NCBI GenBank assembly: GCA_963855995.1
Contig: OY979723.1
Span: forward strand, 10,926,713-10,990,712
Direction: 5' to 3'
Length of the DNA stretch: 64,000 nucleotides
DNA from: Muricea muricata
Taxonomy: Eukaryota; Cnidaria; Anthozoa; Malacalcyonacea; Plexauridae
Below, one piece after another: positions 50,194 through 60,438 of this stretch. The number at the start of each line of letters is the position of its first letter. Within the stretch, counting starts at the first letter, position 1. The notes under the pieces are model-generated. The model had not been told where the DNA came from and did not search any database. It saw only the letters and a program-made list of their open reading frames with translations. Both the position numbers and the translations under genes were made by a program.

Positions 50194-50300
50194 CTAAGGC
50201 GCCTTTTTGATTTTTGCCCATTCACTCAAATTAGTCTGGTCAGCCATTGAATGTCGATGAATTTTATTGAAAATTAGCGATGCACTGATTATGAGCAACT
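50194..50300 (-). pseudogene. 5' remnant of a K1-like kinase
   Basis: Starting at 50,247 on the minus strand it reads MADQTNLSEWAKIKKAP and then stops, matching the first 14 residues of K1. The DNA shows why: the region between the N terminus and the glycine-loop GGCGCC is deleted, fusing the two and putting TAG in frame. The leader (50,248-50,300) matches K1's leader almost base for base. Nothing of the catalytic domain follows. Confidence 0.8.
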
Positions 50301-50441
50301 ATTATTATTTATTGAAAACATTTTAGGAATTTTGATTGGTTAGAGCTAAAGGTGAAATCGTCATATCTGCTTGGTAGTGAAAATAAATATACATTATGAG
50401 TCATTTTGTCGTATATTGAAAACAAATATACGACATTATGA

Positions 50442-50660
50442 CTCATTTTGTCGCATATTGACTGACCTTGTAATTATTGATTATATGCTGTGAAAAGAAC
50501 ATCAATGTGATAGATAGTGTCGGCTATTCCGCCGTTGTTTAATAATTAGGTTGGTAGGAAAGCTCGACAACACTACATCCTCTAGACGCATGAGATAATA
50601 AGTTGTGTAGGTCTAGTTCTGTTAGGAATATTTCGAAATTGTCTAAGTTTTAGCCCACAT
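50442..50660. repeat. Duplicated kinase 5' flank, copy 2
   Basis: Partner of 49,119-49,335. It is preceded by a local second copy of its own first 30 bp (50,395-50,425, ATTATGAGTCATTTTGTCGTATATTG). The sequence from 50,661 to 51,065 shows no gene I can support; two overlapping minus-strand ORFs there have no recognisable motifs. Confidence 0.85.
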
Positions 50661-51065
50661 TCAAATCTCATGCTTGAGTTGACTCGACTATGATGGATTC
50701 ATGGATTATTACCCCAGGAACCAATACAAACCGATAACATAAAAAAAGACTGAGAATAAATCCGAATTTTGTAGGATCTTGAAACTCGGGATATGAATAA
50801 AAGCAAGACGAAAACGAGTCGGTGACTCGTCTTGACACAGCAGAATGACCTTCGGGTGAAAAACGAGGGTGTCAATGCTATAAAATCTCGTTGCGATGTC
50901 ATGAAACTCGTGATTCGTGCATGCTCCCAAATCCCAATAACGAAGACTGTGACCTGTTTGAGGAAATAGTTTAATGTAATAAAAATACTACATGGAAATA
51001 TTCAGTCAACTTACGGTTGTATGTACATGTTATAATTGCTGTCAGTGCATATATTAAGATATAAA

Positions 51066-51557
51066 TTATATTGTCTCATTTAAAGACTCCGTAGCTACAT
51101 CTCCACAACTCATGTATCTGTGTTTCGCTTCGCTATCATCTTCTATCTCAGTCACAACTATGACAACATCGTCCCCTTGGCGTATGGTGTATTGGAAAAT
51201 ATTTTTGACGTCTTCGTTGTCTTTTATTACAACAAGTTTTAGTTCACCGTTAATTTTAGCTTCTTGTCGAAGTTTACATGCTTTGACTTTAATACGTCGT
51301 TTAATTTCTGCTTTCAATGCGGACAACGTGAACTTCTTTAAGTGGCACAGACTAACGTCCTGTTCGCTTTCTTTTCTTGCATAGAACTTGGTCCTCGGTG
51401 TTTCTTGCGCATCCGTCGAGTCTTTCTCTTCGGGGTACATGTACGCCATAACGTCCTTAGCGTCGAGTCGTTTGTGTGCTTCCTTTTGAAGCATATCTTT
51501 TTTCGGACTCTTCAACTTCTCGTCGTCGTTATCATTCGAATTAGTCTGGTCAGCCAT
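51066..51557 (-). CDS. K3: kinase-deleted PB1-like domain protein
   Basis: 163-residue open frame. It starts MADQTNSNDN like K1, then jumps straight to DDEKL, which in K1 is residue 280, at the end of the kinase domain. It continues through a degraded C-lobe end (LQKEAHKRLDAKDVMAYM against LLQHEPSKRPSAGIVKEYMF) into an intact PB1-like tail (FTLSALKAEIKRRI to DDVVIVVTE). About 270 residues of catalytic domain are missing with the frame kept. If expressed it would be a tail-only protein able to pair with K1 or K4 and act as a decoy or regulator (inference). It may also be a decaying copy that happens to be open. Confidence 0.7.
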   Translation of the reverse strand: MADQTNSNDNDDEKLKSPKKDMLQKEAHKRLDAKDVMAYMYPEEKDSTDAQETPRTKFYARKESEQDVSLCHLKKFTLSALKAEIKRRIKVKACKLRQEAKINGELKLVVIKDNEDVKNIFQYTIRQGDDVVIVVTEIEDDSEAKHRYMSCGDVATESLNETI

Positions 51558-51644
51558 TGAATATTCTTGGATTGAAGTGGAATCTACCGATCCATCTAAA
51601 AATCAAGCACGAGAGCAAAATAATTTTAATACATTGAAAATCAT

Positions 51645-51995
51645 CCCTTGATGATTTAAGGTGGTCCACTATTAAAAATTTCTAGTTTCCAATGCAAGCA
51701 GACTGCAGTTTTATGTTGCTATGGCAGCTTAAAAAATACATTTTTGATTCTTCAATATGTTTATAAACGAACTTTCTTTCAGCCTCATTTAATTAATAGC
51801 ATAAATTCAAACTAACACCTAAAAACAAGGTTTAATGCATTTATTCAAAACGATGCTTCGAAGTTTACAAAATATACAAAACTACGATGCGACCATAGAT
51901 TAAGGATACATAGATGTGCAACTGGGGATACTTCGCCTATGATTTTGTTCTCTCACGGATTACGTCATATCCACACGCATTTCTGGCAAGTACAT
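51645..51995. repeat. Dispersed repeat R, copy 1
   Basis: About 350 bp from CATCCCTTGATGATTTAAGG to CTGGCAAGTACATG, repeated at 55,508-55,869 with high identity. Both copies end at the same base and both run directly into a LINE coding fragment, though a different part of the LINE in each case. Confidence 0.85.
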
Positions 51996-52560
51996 GTTTA
52001 TCGCAAAGGTGCATGTTTATCAGCAATTTGCAGAAATATTACTTTCCATCTAAGCCAAGCTAAATTGGGATCAGTGCAGTGATGGAAGTTACAAAAAGCT
52101 TCTCTTAGATCGCTTTGAAATTCAGTGGAATTGAAGTGCTTGAATTTTCTTGTCTCTATTAATTTAGGATTTCCCTTAGGAATACTTATTTTCCTGCAAA
52201 TATAAAGTTTAACCAGGTCTATCCCCATTTCCATGACCCATTTCGTGTCGTCAGTTTTAGTAAGTATAATATCTAAAAGAGTTTGAGAACAGTTAGTTGT
52301 CCTGCTTTGCTTATTAATATGTTTTAAAGCTGATAAATGTTTATTAAGTCTTTCATCGTTTTAATACTAGGGTTAACACAATCTTTTTTTAACAGATCAC
52401 AGTTAAAATCACCGGCTATGATTATTTTTTGTTTTATCATCCATTTCCCGACGAAATTTTTCAAAATATTTTAGAAATTCAATATTTGAAACTGGTGGGC
52501 GATACCAGGTTGAAACTGAGATTGGTTTGCCCATTCCAGATCTCAGCTGAAGTGAAGCTC
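51996..52560 (-). mobile_element. LINE fragment L1 (CR1/L2-like endonuclease C-terminal part)
   Basis: On the minus strand reads RASLQLSSGMGKPILVST, WYRPP, IIAGDFNCDLL, TTNCSQTLLDIILTK, YICRKISIPKGNPKLIE, FLQIADKHAPLR. This is the second half of a non-LTR retrotransposon endonuclease (EEP fold) plus the start of the linker. The catalytic SDH signature expected before YICRK is replaced by GIDLVKL. L2 and L3 share this lesion, so all three descend from one dead insertion. Frames are interrupted and no reverse transcriptase is present. Confidence 0.8.
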
Positions 52561-52628
52561 TTTGCATTTCTTGACTTCTTCAATGTTTTCAACTTCAACC
52601 TGCAATGCCTCCACTTTAATTTCAATTT

Positions 52629-53369
52629 TCAAAAACTCTTTAACAAAGATTGGCCTGCATAGTACTAATTGTACATAGTTACCATACAATACATACCATT
52701 AGTGGTAAATTCTTCCGTGTTCGATTCGTTGTCATCAGTCTCATGTGGCTTTATATTTGCAGTACTTGCAGGAACGTTCGTATTATCAGTGGAAGACAAA
52801 CTATACAAAAATAAGACACATACGTCAAATTCTAACCTAATAATCTCTCAAACCATTTCAGAATTCAGCTCATTTAGCAACTATTATACTTTTGACCCAT
52901 GGAAAACCTTACATCTGCTCTTTCCATTCCTTGACTTCTTCCATATTCTCAATTTCAACCTGCAATCCACCCACTGTAATTCCAATTTGGAAAAACTCCT
53001 TTTCCAAACGTTCTTTCAATCGTCCACTTTCAACGTCGTCTACTACTTCCAAAAATCTTTTGTCCGTAAAACATTCCAGCAACACGCGTAGACAACCAGG
53101 TTTAATTTCTTTAACCTTTTGATCATCTCGCTCACCACCAAGAGCTAGAGTAGTAGCGGCGTCAATTCTTTTTGCTTCTAAAGCATATTTCGTGTAGAAG
53201 GCGCCTAATGTAACAGCAGTTAGACACACGTCTCTCACTGCCTGAGCATTTTTACCTTTAATGATCATTGATAGCGCACGGGGGACTTTTAATCTAAAGG
53301 ATGCCATGACAATGTTTTTTTTTTCTGAAATGTAAAGTTTATTCGGATCAGTTTTACAAATAAGGTATA
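52629..53369 (-). CDS. U1: unrecognised coiled-coil-like protein, 3' exons
   Basis: Three exons with AG/GT borders and agreeing phases: exon A about 53369 (or 53324)-52913, exon B 52800-52697, exon C 52654-52629. Exon A encodes IIKGKNAQAVRDVCLTAVTL, FYTKYALEAKRIDAATTLAL, LRVLLECFTDKRFLEVVDD and a Glu/Lys-rich helix LQVEIENMEEVKEWKEQ. Exon B is Asn/Thr-rich. In U2 exon C repeats the helix motif, but here one A is missing from TTAAAAGAG, so the frame ends at QSLLKSF and U1 lacks the second helix. The start is not settled: Met at 53,307 is possible, but the match with U2 extends upstream to LICKTDPNKLYIS. I do not recognise the family. A second copy (U2) lies 8.9 kb away. Confidence 0.65.
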
Positions 53370-53649
53370 CTCAAAAATCAAAACAAAAAGAAGTAGTCAA
53401 TTTTCTTGTGTGCAACTGATCATAGTGAAATAGGTGAATCATTTGTGGTCAATTTTACTACGAATGGTTGTTATTGTGTCAAATATGTTGCAATATTTAT
53501 TAATGTTAGAACAAGTGTTGCTAATGAACAATATTGCTACCTATTTCCCCCCCCCCCCCCGTGTGTAGATTTTACACACGCATATTTTCTCGCATGAACG
53601 CATTCATTATGCTGGTCCTAAATTGCCTGTCACATCTACTGGCCATGAT

Positions 53650-53704
53650 CATCGTTTTGTAATGTCAGCTTTGCACTATCCTTAGGATCACTCGTATTGG
53701 CCAT
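53650..53704 (-). CDS. Candidate first exon of U1
   Basis: ATG at 53,704 opens MANTSDPKDSAKLTL before a possible donor CA|GTAGAT near 53,640. The same start (MANTSDPKDSA) is present at 62,565 upstream of U2. The phase of this donor does not fit exon A directly, so another exon would be needed between, or the exon ends elsewhere. Weakly supported. Confidence 0.3.
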
Positions 53705-53740
53705 GCGTTCGATGGCAAAATATTTGGCCTGTTATTAATA

Positions 53741-53885
53741 CAGGGTTCGTACAAAACTTGAATGTGCTTAAATGTCCTTAGCATTATTTAACAACTCTTT
53801 TTAGTCCTTGAATTTCAAGATATATAGCCTTGAAACTCCTTGAAACGTCTTTGAATTTTACTCTTCTTGACATGCACGAACCCTG
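53741..53885. mobile_element. 145-bp MITE with TTAATA target duplication, absent from the duplicated copy
   Basis: Inverted ends CAGGGTTCGT and ACGAACCCTG, AT-rich interior with CCTTGAA repeats, flanked by TTAATA on each side (53,735-53,740 and 53,886-53,891). The homologous stretch at 62,590-62,615 reads straight through TATTATTAATAGCAACATATG with a single TTAATA, giving a clean empty site. Insertion therefore came after the U1/U2 segmental duplication, or was lost precisely from the other copy. Confidence 0.85.
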
Positions 53886-53891
53886 TTAATA

Positions 53892-54262
53892 GCAACATAT
53901 GATTGTTTTGCCCCAATGAAAGTTGATCAAAAGTTGATAGCACCATTCTTTTCGCACATATTTATCCACGTTAATTCAACATTTTTTATCCTCTGAGTCT
54001 CCGACATTTATGCATTATTGGAGACTATTAGATCGACGTTTGCAAGCGGCAAACCTCAGACTGAGGATCAGATACCTTTGTAATGTAATTATAAGAAAAT
54101 TATCAACCGTCAATATATTAAAAAATCTCCGCACGGAGACACAGTACAGAAACCTTGTTGTTCAATGGTTTTTCTGTCACAGCTTAAAGTTAGACGTTTG
54201 CGGTTAACAATTTCACGACTAGGCATGCCGACCACAATTAATTAAGCCTACACATCAAAAAA
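53892..54262. repeat. U1/U2 segmental duplication, upstream part
   Basis: Continues the duplication of the U module. GCAACATATGATTG through CGACTAGGCATGCCGACCA matches 62,602-62,990. No gene recognised here. Confidence 0.85.
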
Positions 54263-54264
54263 CG

Positions 54265-54480
54265 AACAACCTGTTTTGGCCTGATGGAAACAGCATTGAA
54301 CAATGCTTTGCTGCCCACATTGTTAAAAGTTGTCAACAATATTGTTCAACGTTGTTACACCTGGTTGCTGGCTAGTTCAGGCTCAACAACTTGTTCAGTA
54401 TTGTTGACAACATTGAACAATGTTGGCAGCAAAACATTGTTCAGTGCTGTTTTCATCAGGCCAGAACAGGTTGTTCATTT
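54265..54480. mobile_element. Foldback element with ATTGAACAATG palindromes
   Basis: Arms of about 85 bp pair around a 40-bp spacer. CCTGTTTTGGCCTGATGG at the left corresponds to CATCAGGCCAGAACAGG at the right, and inner parts share AACAATG, TTGCTGCC and GTTGTCAACAATA. Relatives occur at 58,490-58,705 (whole), 55,115-55,170 (one arm) and 62,985-63,020 (one end). Confidence 0.75.
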
Positions 54481-54487
54481 TTGTCTG

Positions 54488-55110
54488 TGTAGGCGTTGGT
54501 CTCGGCCAAGACGCAAGTGTCAGCAGTATCGCCCATGAGCGCTGCTGCAACATGTGACACCAGAAAAACCTCAGAAATAGGGCGAATTTAAAACTTTGTC
54601 ATTCTCGGCGGGCCAAAAGGTAGTCAAAGTTGACAAATCATTGAGTTCGACTAATTAGCCAAACTGCAGAGGCAGACTGTGGAACCTTGCGTAACTCGAT
54701 AATTCAACCTGATAATTCAAATTTTTCCCTGCTGAGCTTGTCTCATCGATCACGTGACGCTCAGTTACCTGGCAGGAGGCAGATGCGTAACAGCGGGAGT
54801 TAAACCGCTCCCCTTTTTTTATATGTATAATATTTGTACACTTATAAACCTACTTTTACTGTACTTATACTTATAAGTGTTCGCAATAGCTTTGCATAAT
54901 AAGCTTGCCAACAACTTGTAATGAAGTTGTTGGAAAATGTTAACAAGATGGACGAAGACACTCATACACTAAACAGCACTGCTTGAACTTTGCTACAGCT
55001 AGGTTTGTTACGACTTCAGTGCGGTGTGGTGCGCCAGACTTATATTACTTATATTATTATATGGAATGTTGTACTGCTGGTGTTCGCCAAAGTATCTTGA
55101 GAAACTTGCT
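54488..55110. repeat. Dispersed duplication D, long copy
   Basis: GTTGGTCTCGGCCAAGACGC to GTTCGCCAAAGT is repeated at 57,137-57,620. This copy has about 150 extra bases (54,735-54,885) relative to the other. No gene supported. Confidence 0.8.
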
Positions 55111-55289
55111 CGCTGGCAGCACAACATTGTTCAATGCTGTTTTCATCAGGCCAGAACAGGTTGTTCATTTTTGGCTGTGTACTTTCATTTGGTCGTAACT
55201 GTCGTAGCACAGCCTCTCTCGACGATGTGATTATTGTGATATAGGTTTAGATCTATCTTTTCTTTTGTGGGCTGTATTCAAATTAGTTA

Positions 55290-55503
55290 ATTAGTGAGAT
55301 AAAGTATAATAGCTATTGAAGCACAAAAATAGAAAATCGCTCAGAATGAAACGCTAACCAATCAGCGTGGTGCAAAAATGTCAGTTCCACAATAAGCATA
55401 CAAGAATAAACGTAAAATTGGAAAAGTCAACGAATCAACTTTTATAGTAAACTGTAATAGTCATACACTGACACACAGCATTTACCCAGCCTTTACACAG
55501 CAT
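55290..55503. repeat. Dispersed repeat E, copy 1
   Basis: GAAAATCGCTCAGAATGAAA through GCCTTTACACAGCAT is repeated at 56,300-56,493. It follows an inverted piece of the CACAAAAGAAAAGG repeat (55,180-55,290). No coding sequence. Confidence 0.8.
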
Positions 55504-55507
55504 TCAT

Positions 55508-55869
55508 CCCTTAATTATTTAAGGGGGTCCACTAGTAAAAAAATTCTAGTTGCCAATGCAATCAGACTACAGTTTTAATATGTTGCTATGGCAGCTTAAA
55601 AAAACGTTGTTGATTCTTCAATATGTTTATAAACGAACTTTCTTTCAGCCTCATTTATTTAATAGTATAAATTCAAACTAACACCTAAATACAAGGTTTA
55701 ATGCATTTATTCAAAACGATGTTTTGGAGTTTACAAAATATACAAAACTACGAATATTGAGGCGACCATAGATTAAGGATACACAAGGAACTGGGAATAC
55801 TTCGCCTATGATTTCGCCGTCTCACGGATACGTCATATCCACATGCATTTCTGGCAAGTACATGTGAAG
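55508..55869. repeat. Dispersed repeat R, copy 2
   Basis: Partner of 51,645-51,995, ending at the same CTGGCAAGTACATG and followed at once by LINE reverse transcriptase sequence. Confidence 0.85.
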
Positions 55870-56220
55870 TGAGGTAGAACAAGTGCATTAAACATATTGA
55901 GTAGTATATAAACTCTATATTGATTTACAAACTGCTTTGCTCTTCTCAACAGAACAATAGACTGAAATTTTGTTACATTGAACATCATTATGTTCTTCCA
56001 CTTAATTGTTCATCAATAATGACTACAAGTACTTCCTTACTAGATACCTGCTGTATGATGTGATTACCAAAATTTATCTCAGGATTACTTGGAGATTCTT
56101 GAAGTCTCCATGTAGAGCCTATACTGACATGCACTCAGTTTTTCCCTCATTCAAAGTTAATTTGTTGGCATTTAGACATCTGTGCACATCCTCTAAGACA
56201 GTATTAGTCATGCTTTAAAC
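55870..56220 (-). mobile_element. LINE fragment: reverse transcriptase C-terminal part
   Basis: Minus-strand peptides LEDVHRCLNANKLTLNEGKT, ECMSV, EVLVVIIDEQLSWKN, LLRRAKQFVN and MFNALVLPHF match the region after the catalytic core of CR1/L2-type reverse transcriptases (typical pattern ANKLTLN, KTE, LGV.ID..L.W, YNALV.PHF). Frames are broken by stops. It may be the same family as fragments L1-L3. Confidence 0.7.
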
Positions 56221-56299
56221 CTCGCTGAATGATTTACCATGACAAGATAGGTTACTATCGTATTGTGAAGCAGTTAGGTCAAGTGGGCTGTATTAGACT

Positions 56300-56493
56300 G
56301 AATTAGTCAGATAAAGTATAGCTATTCAAGAACAAAAGTAGAAAATCGCTCAGAATGAAACGCTAACCAATCAGCGTAGTGCAAAAATGTCAATGTCACA
56401 ATAAAAGGATTGGAAAAAGTCAACGAATCAACATTTATAGTAAACTGTAATAGTCATACACTGATACACAGCCTGTACCCAGCCTTTACACAG
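56300..56493. repeat. Dispersed repeat E, copy 2
   Basis: Partner of 55,290-55,503, about 1 kb away in the same orientation. The stretch from 56,494 to 57,136 shows no recognisable gene. Confidence 0.8.
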
Positions 56494-57136
56494 CATGCTT
56501 CCATATCTAAACCTCGCTATCAGCAATAGCGCTGGACTATACGCGAGTGTCTAAGTACTGTAAAAACGACACGACTCTTTCAACTCGAATGTCGGGCGAT
56601 TGAGGCATTCACCTATTTACCGTGTATGAAAGTTTTTGAGATCATGATTTCGATAAATTGTATGCTTCAGACACTTCACGGTTGATTTTTGTCTCATATT
56701 ACAAAGGAAGTGTCTGCAGTTAGCGGTTTGGCGTTAACATCAATCTAAAGGAATCTTGCTAAGCTATTCCATATTCACCGAATAATCATTCACTTCTTAA
56801 CAAAATTTAACAGCACGACAAGGCTATACAAGTAGCTATGTCTATCTACATGGAATCTTTCACTTACTGAAACGATTTAAGCAGAATTCCAGGTTTCGAA
56901 TTCGTCGAATTTCGTTTTAAATGTCGATTCAGGTAGTGAGTGATCCATGTTTTGTGTACGTTTTATGTTCTACCAACACTTAGTTATGGATACTATCCCA
57001 TGTTGGGCTATCTTAAATGTGAAGTATAACCTGTCTTACAGAAGTAACATATATACTTACTTTCAAGGTGGAGCGGTCACAAATCACAACAAGATTACTT
57101 CAGTCTTAACTTCGTATGGCAACTGCGTTAACTATA

Positions 57137-57620
57137 GGAGTTGGTCTCGGCCCAGACGCAAGTGTCAGCGGTATCGCCCATGAGCGTTGCTACAATATCA
57201 CCTGACACCCCAAAAACCCTCAGAAATAGGGCGAATTTAAAACTTCGTCATTCTCGGCGGGCCAAAAGGTACTTAATGTCGAGAAATCATTGAGTTCGAC
57301 TAATTAGCCAAACTGCAGAGGCAGACTGGGGGACCTTGCGTAACTCGATAATTCAACCTGATAATTCAAATTTTCCCCTGCTGTGTTCGCTATAGCTTTG
57401 CATAGTAAGCTTGCCAACAACTTGTAATGAAGTTGTTGGAAAATGTTAAGAAGATGGACGAAGACACTCTGCTGACAAGTTTGAACAGCATTGCTTGAAC
57501 TCTGCTATAGTTATGCCTATAGGCTTGTTACGACTTCAGTGCGGTGTAGTGCGCTTGACTTATATTACTTATAGTATTATATATAGAATGTTGTACTGCA
57601 GGTGTCCGCCAAAGTTTCTT
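57137..57620. repeat. Dispersed duplication D, short copy
   Basis: Partner of 54,488-55,110 lacking about 150 internal bases. The stretch from 57,621 to 58,489 has no gene or repeat I can name apart from a C-run near 58,270. Confidence 0.8.
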
Positions 57621-58489
57621 TAGTAGCGAGAAATTTAGCTGATCAACACATTACCAACGTTTCAAGTATTAAACTGTCATATTTTCATTTACTTTTGAGA
57701 GAGTGCTCAATGGATATGCACTGCATAATAATTTATTCATACGACTCAACAAATTCCACTAGGCGTCTTTGTTACTAACTAGTTTCGTACCACGAGATGT
57801 GGCACTCATGAGATAAAATGGCCTAATAACTATTCGTTAAAACTTACAATATTTCTGTACAAGTGAATTACTAATTGTTTTTCGTGTTCTGTAAATAGGA
57901 TTAAAATTTCAAGTCTCAATCACTCGTACAGAACTAGTTAAACCAATTAAACTATCTATCTATCAAAAAATTGTATCGTATTCAGTATCGCATTGCTTTG
58001 AGGTTCACTTCGCGGGGTACTGAGGTCGGTTGTCAGAAGTCATATAGCGATTTTTTGACCTGCCCAAAATAGCTAACATAGATCAATAATTCTATCTTGA
58101 ACTTTTGTTTTTATCAAGGCAATAGCTTTTCTGCAGTTGTATAGGGGTTTCTGAGCATTTTAACAACGGTTGAAACAGTTGCTGCCCGGTGGGTAAAGCT
58201 GTCCTACCTTCTCGAATAGACAGATACATTGCTTTCTATGTATTAAACAAAAAACAGTTTAAAAATCTCCCCCCCCCCCACCAAGGACACCCTCCCAAAG
58301 CCTTCGCTTTAGGTCTCGGCTGCAGTTATCGTATCCTTGCGCTGTAAATGGTTGTTAACTAGCTATGAAAGTGTGTTGGTAGAATGGTAGCTTATGTGCG
58401 CGTAGTATTGATTGACACTCCCTGGATACACAGTGGCCATCACCCCGCTGAGGTGCTAGATTAAGTACACTCCAAAACTGAAATGAACA

Positions 58490-58705
58490 AGCTGTATAGA
58501 GTTGATGAAAACAACATTGAACAATGTTTTGCTGCCCACATTGTTCAATATTGTCAACAATATTGTTCAGCATTGTCGAGGCTGAATTAGCCCGCAATCA
58601 GGTGTAACAATGCTAAACAATATTGTTGACGACATTGAACAATGTGAGCAGCAAAACATCGACAATGTTCAATGCTGTTGTCATCAACCTGAACAGATTG
58701 TTCAT
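58490..58705. mobile_element. Second ATTGAACAATG foldback element
   Basis: Arms with ATTGAACAATG, TTTTGCTGC and CAACAATATTGTT pair around a spacer near 58,590. Similar in design and sequence to 54,265-54,480. It lies just downstream of the 3' end of K4. Confidence 0.75.
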
Positions 58706-58810
58706 TTTTTTTTCTGTACAATGTATAGTTACAAGTGTAAGTTATTTTGAAATATTAAATCAGGAGTTAGTTCATGTTCTTGGCTTTATAGAGCTTACAA
58801 GGTAGAGGCT

Positions 58811-60438
58811 TTAGGCGTACATGTCCGATCGTGTTTCATCTAATACAACGATCTTCACTTTAATTCCTTTTTCCTCGGCGCTCTCAAACATCTCCTTGAC
58901 ATCTTCGTCAGAGTTTATGTTAATCTGTCCTTCCGTGCTTTCCGTGATTTGGACCAACTTTTTAGAGTCGAGTTTCTTGTTAAGGCAATGCCCTATCGCT
59001 TCTTTCAAACCAGCCAAGGTTATGTTATTGCCTGTCACAGAGCATCGATTCCAGATTGTCTCGCCTTCTTCTATGACTGAAAATTTCTTCTTTTCAGGAA
59101 CAATGGTTTCCGTAGGGTGCACGTCGGACGTTTGTATTTCTGACACAACGATGCGAATTTCCTGGCCTGGTTTTTCAGCACTTTGAAACTTCTCCTCAAA
59201 ATCTTGTGCATACGTTATGTTAACCAATTCTTGAACTGTAGTTTCTGTGGAGTTCTCGCTGGCTGACTTTTTTTCTGATACAATGGGGGAAGTTGGTTTC
59301 CGCACTTTCCAGGCACTTTTTTGCTGAGGCTCTATTGCTGCTTTTAAACTAGACAGGTTTAAGGTGTCTTCTTTTATTGAACGTCGATCCGAACTGCCGT
59401 CAACCGTGGACTCAGGATGTTCCTCGGGTTTAACAAGTTCTTGGGATTTAACATCTTCCCAGGGTTCACCAAATTCCCTGGCAATCTCCAAAGCCTCCTT
59501 AGCGGTCGGGCGATTTTCTCTCTTCTTCATAAGCAACTGGATTAGGCTCACTAAATGCTGATCGTCTTGATGACACAAATCGTCAGAACGACGCTCCCCG
59601 GCCTTAAACGCCTTGATCTCATCTTTCCATTGCGTCTTTTCTTCAAGGTAACGACTTAGAAAGTACAAGACAATTCCTGCGCTGTATAAGTCAACTTTGT
59701 AATCATAACATTTAGTTTTCAGTTCAGGCGCTCTAAACAGTTTGTTTCCCACATCGAATGATAACTCTTCCAATTCAACGTCGTCTGTAAGGGTTAGAGG
59801 ATCCAGAAGTTTCGAACGGATTTCCCGGGCCAAGCCAAAATCGGCGATTTTGACGGTAATGTCTGTAATTTGTTCTGGATTTGGATTCGCAATAAGAATA
59901 TTGCCCGGATGGATATCCCGATGAACCCACCCCGAATCGTGGATAAAACCTAGACCCTCCAAAATCTGCGGAAACACATGTTGATAAAATCGTGGAGGAC
60001 CTCGAGCTTTGATAATTTGAGCCTTTTCCAAATCTTTGATGGTGTTGTTATAGACGAAAACAGACAAGTTAACACGACACAGCTCCATTCGAATGCACAG
60101 ATATTGCCTTTCGTCGATGTTCATCGTCCATGAACCGCTATATTTGACAATATTCTCATGCGAATATCCATTTTCTTTAAGAAATTGTAATTCTCGTTCC
60201 CTGTACCTCGCCGTCGACGTCTTACCCTCGGTCTTTCCCTCGCCCTCGGACTTTCCCTCGCCCTCGGTCTTATCTTCCACAATAGGAAGAATTTTTAGGG
60301 CGTATTTCCCGTTGCTTGCTTTACCCTCCGTGTCTTGCGGCGGCAGCAGGTATTTGACTTGTATTAAACTGTAACTTCCTGTGCCAAGTTGCATTTCATA
60401 CTCGTAACCCCGTCGCTTTAAATCCTCTTTGAGTTTTT
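58811..60438 (-). CDS. K4: PERK/GCN2/IRE1-like kinase with two PB1-like domains
   Basis: Open frame with first Met at 60,394 (527 residues from there), but homology to K1 starts earlier: LKEDLKRRGYEYE precedes Met in frame, matching K1 around RGYDLDG. A good acceptor (ATATATCTTTAG) ends at 60,439 and no upstream ATG precedes the in-frame stop at 60,488, so a 5' exon is probably missing from my model. Counting from Met: loop GTGSYS 4-9 (third Gly is Ser), Lys34, Glu68, HRD 158-160 with HRDIHPGNIL, Asn165, DFG 185-187, RAPE 221-224. A Gly-Glu-Lys repeat insert (41-58) lies between beta3 and helix C. After the kinase come two PB1-like domains, about 345-418 and 457-517; the second reads ININSDEDVKEMFESAEEKG. 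No KEN RNase domain. Probably cytosolic. Confidence 0.85.

Noticed and set aside
52669-53122. + strand ORFs rich in Phe and Ser, repeated at 61,550-61,993
   Set aside because: They are the antisense of U gene exons A and B, whose splice borders and phases support the minus strand.
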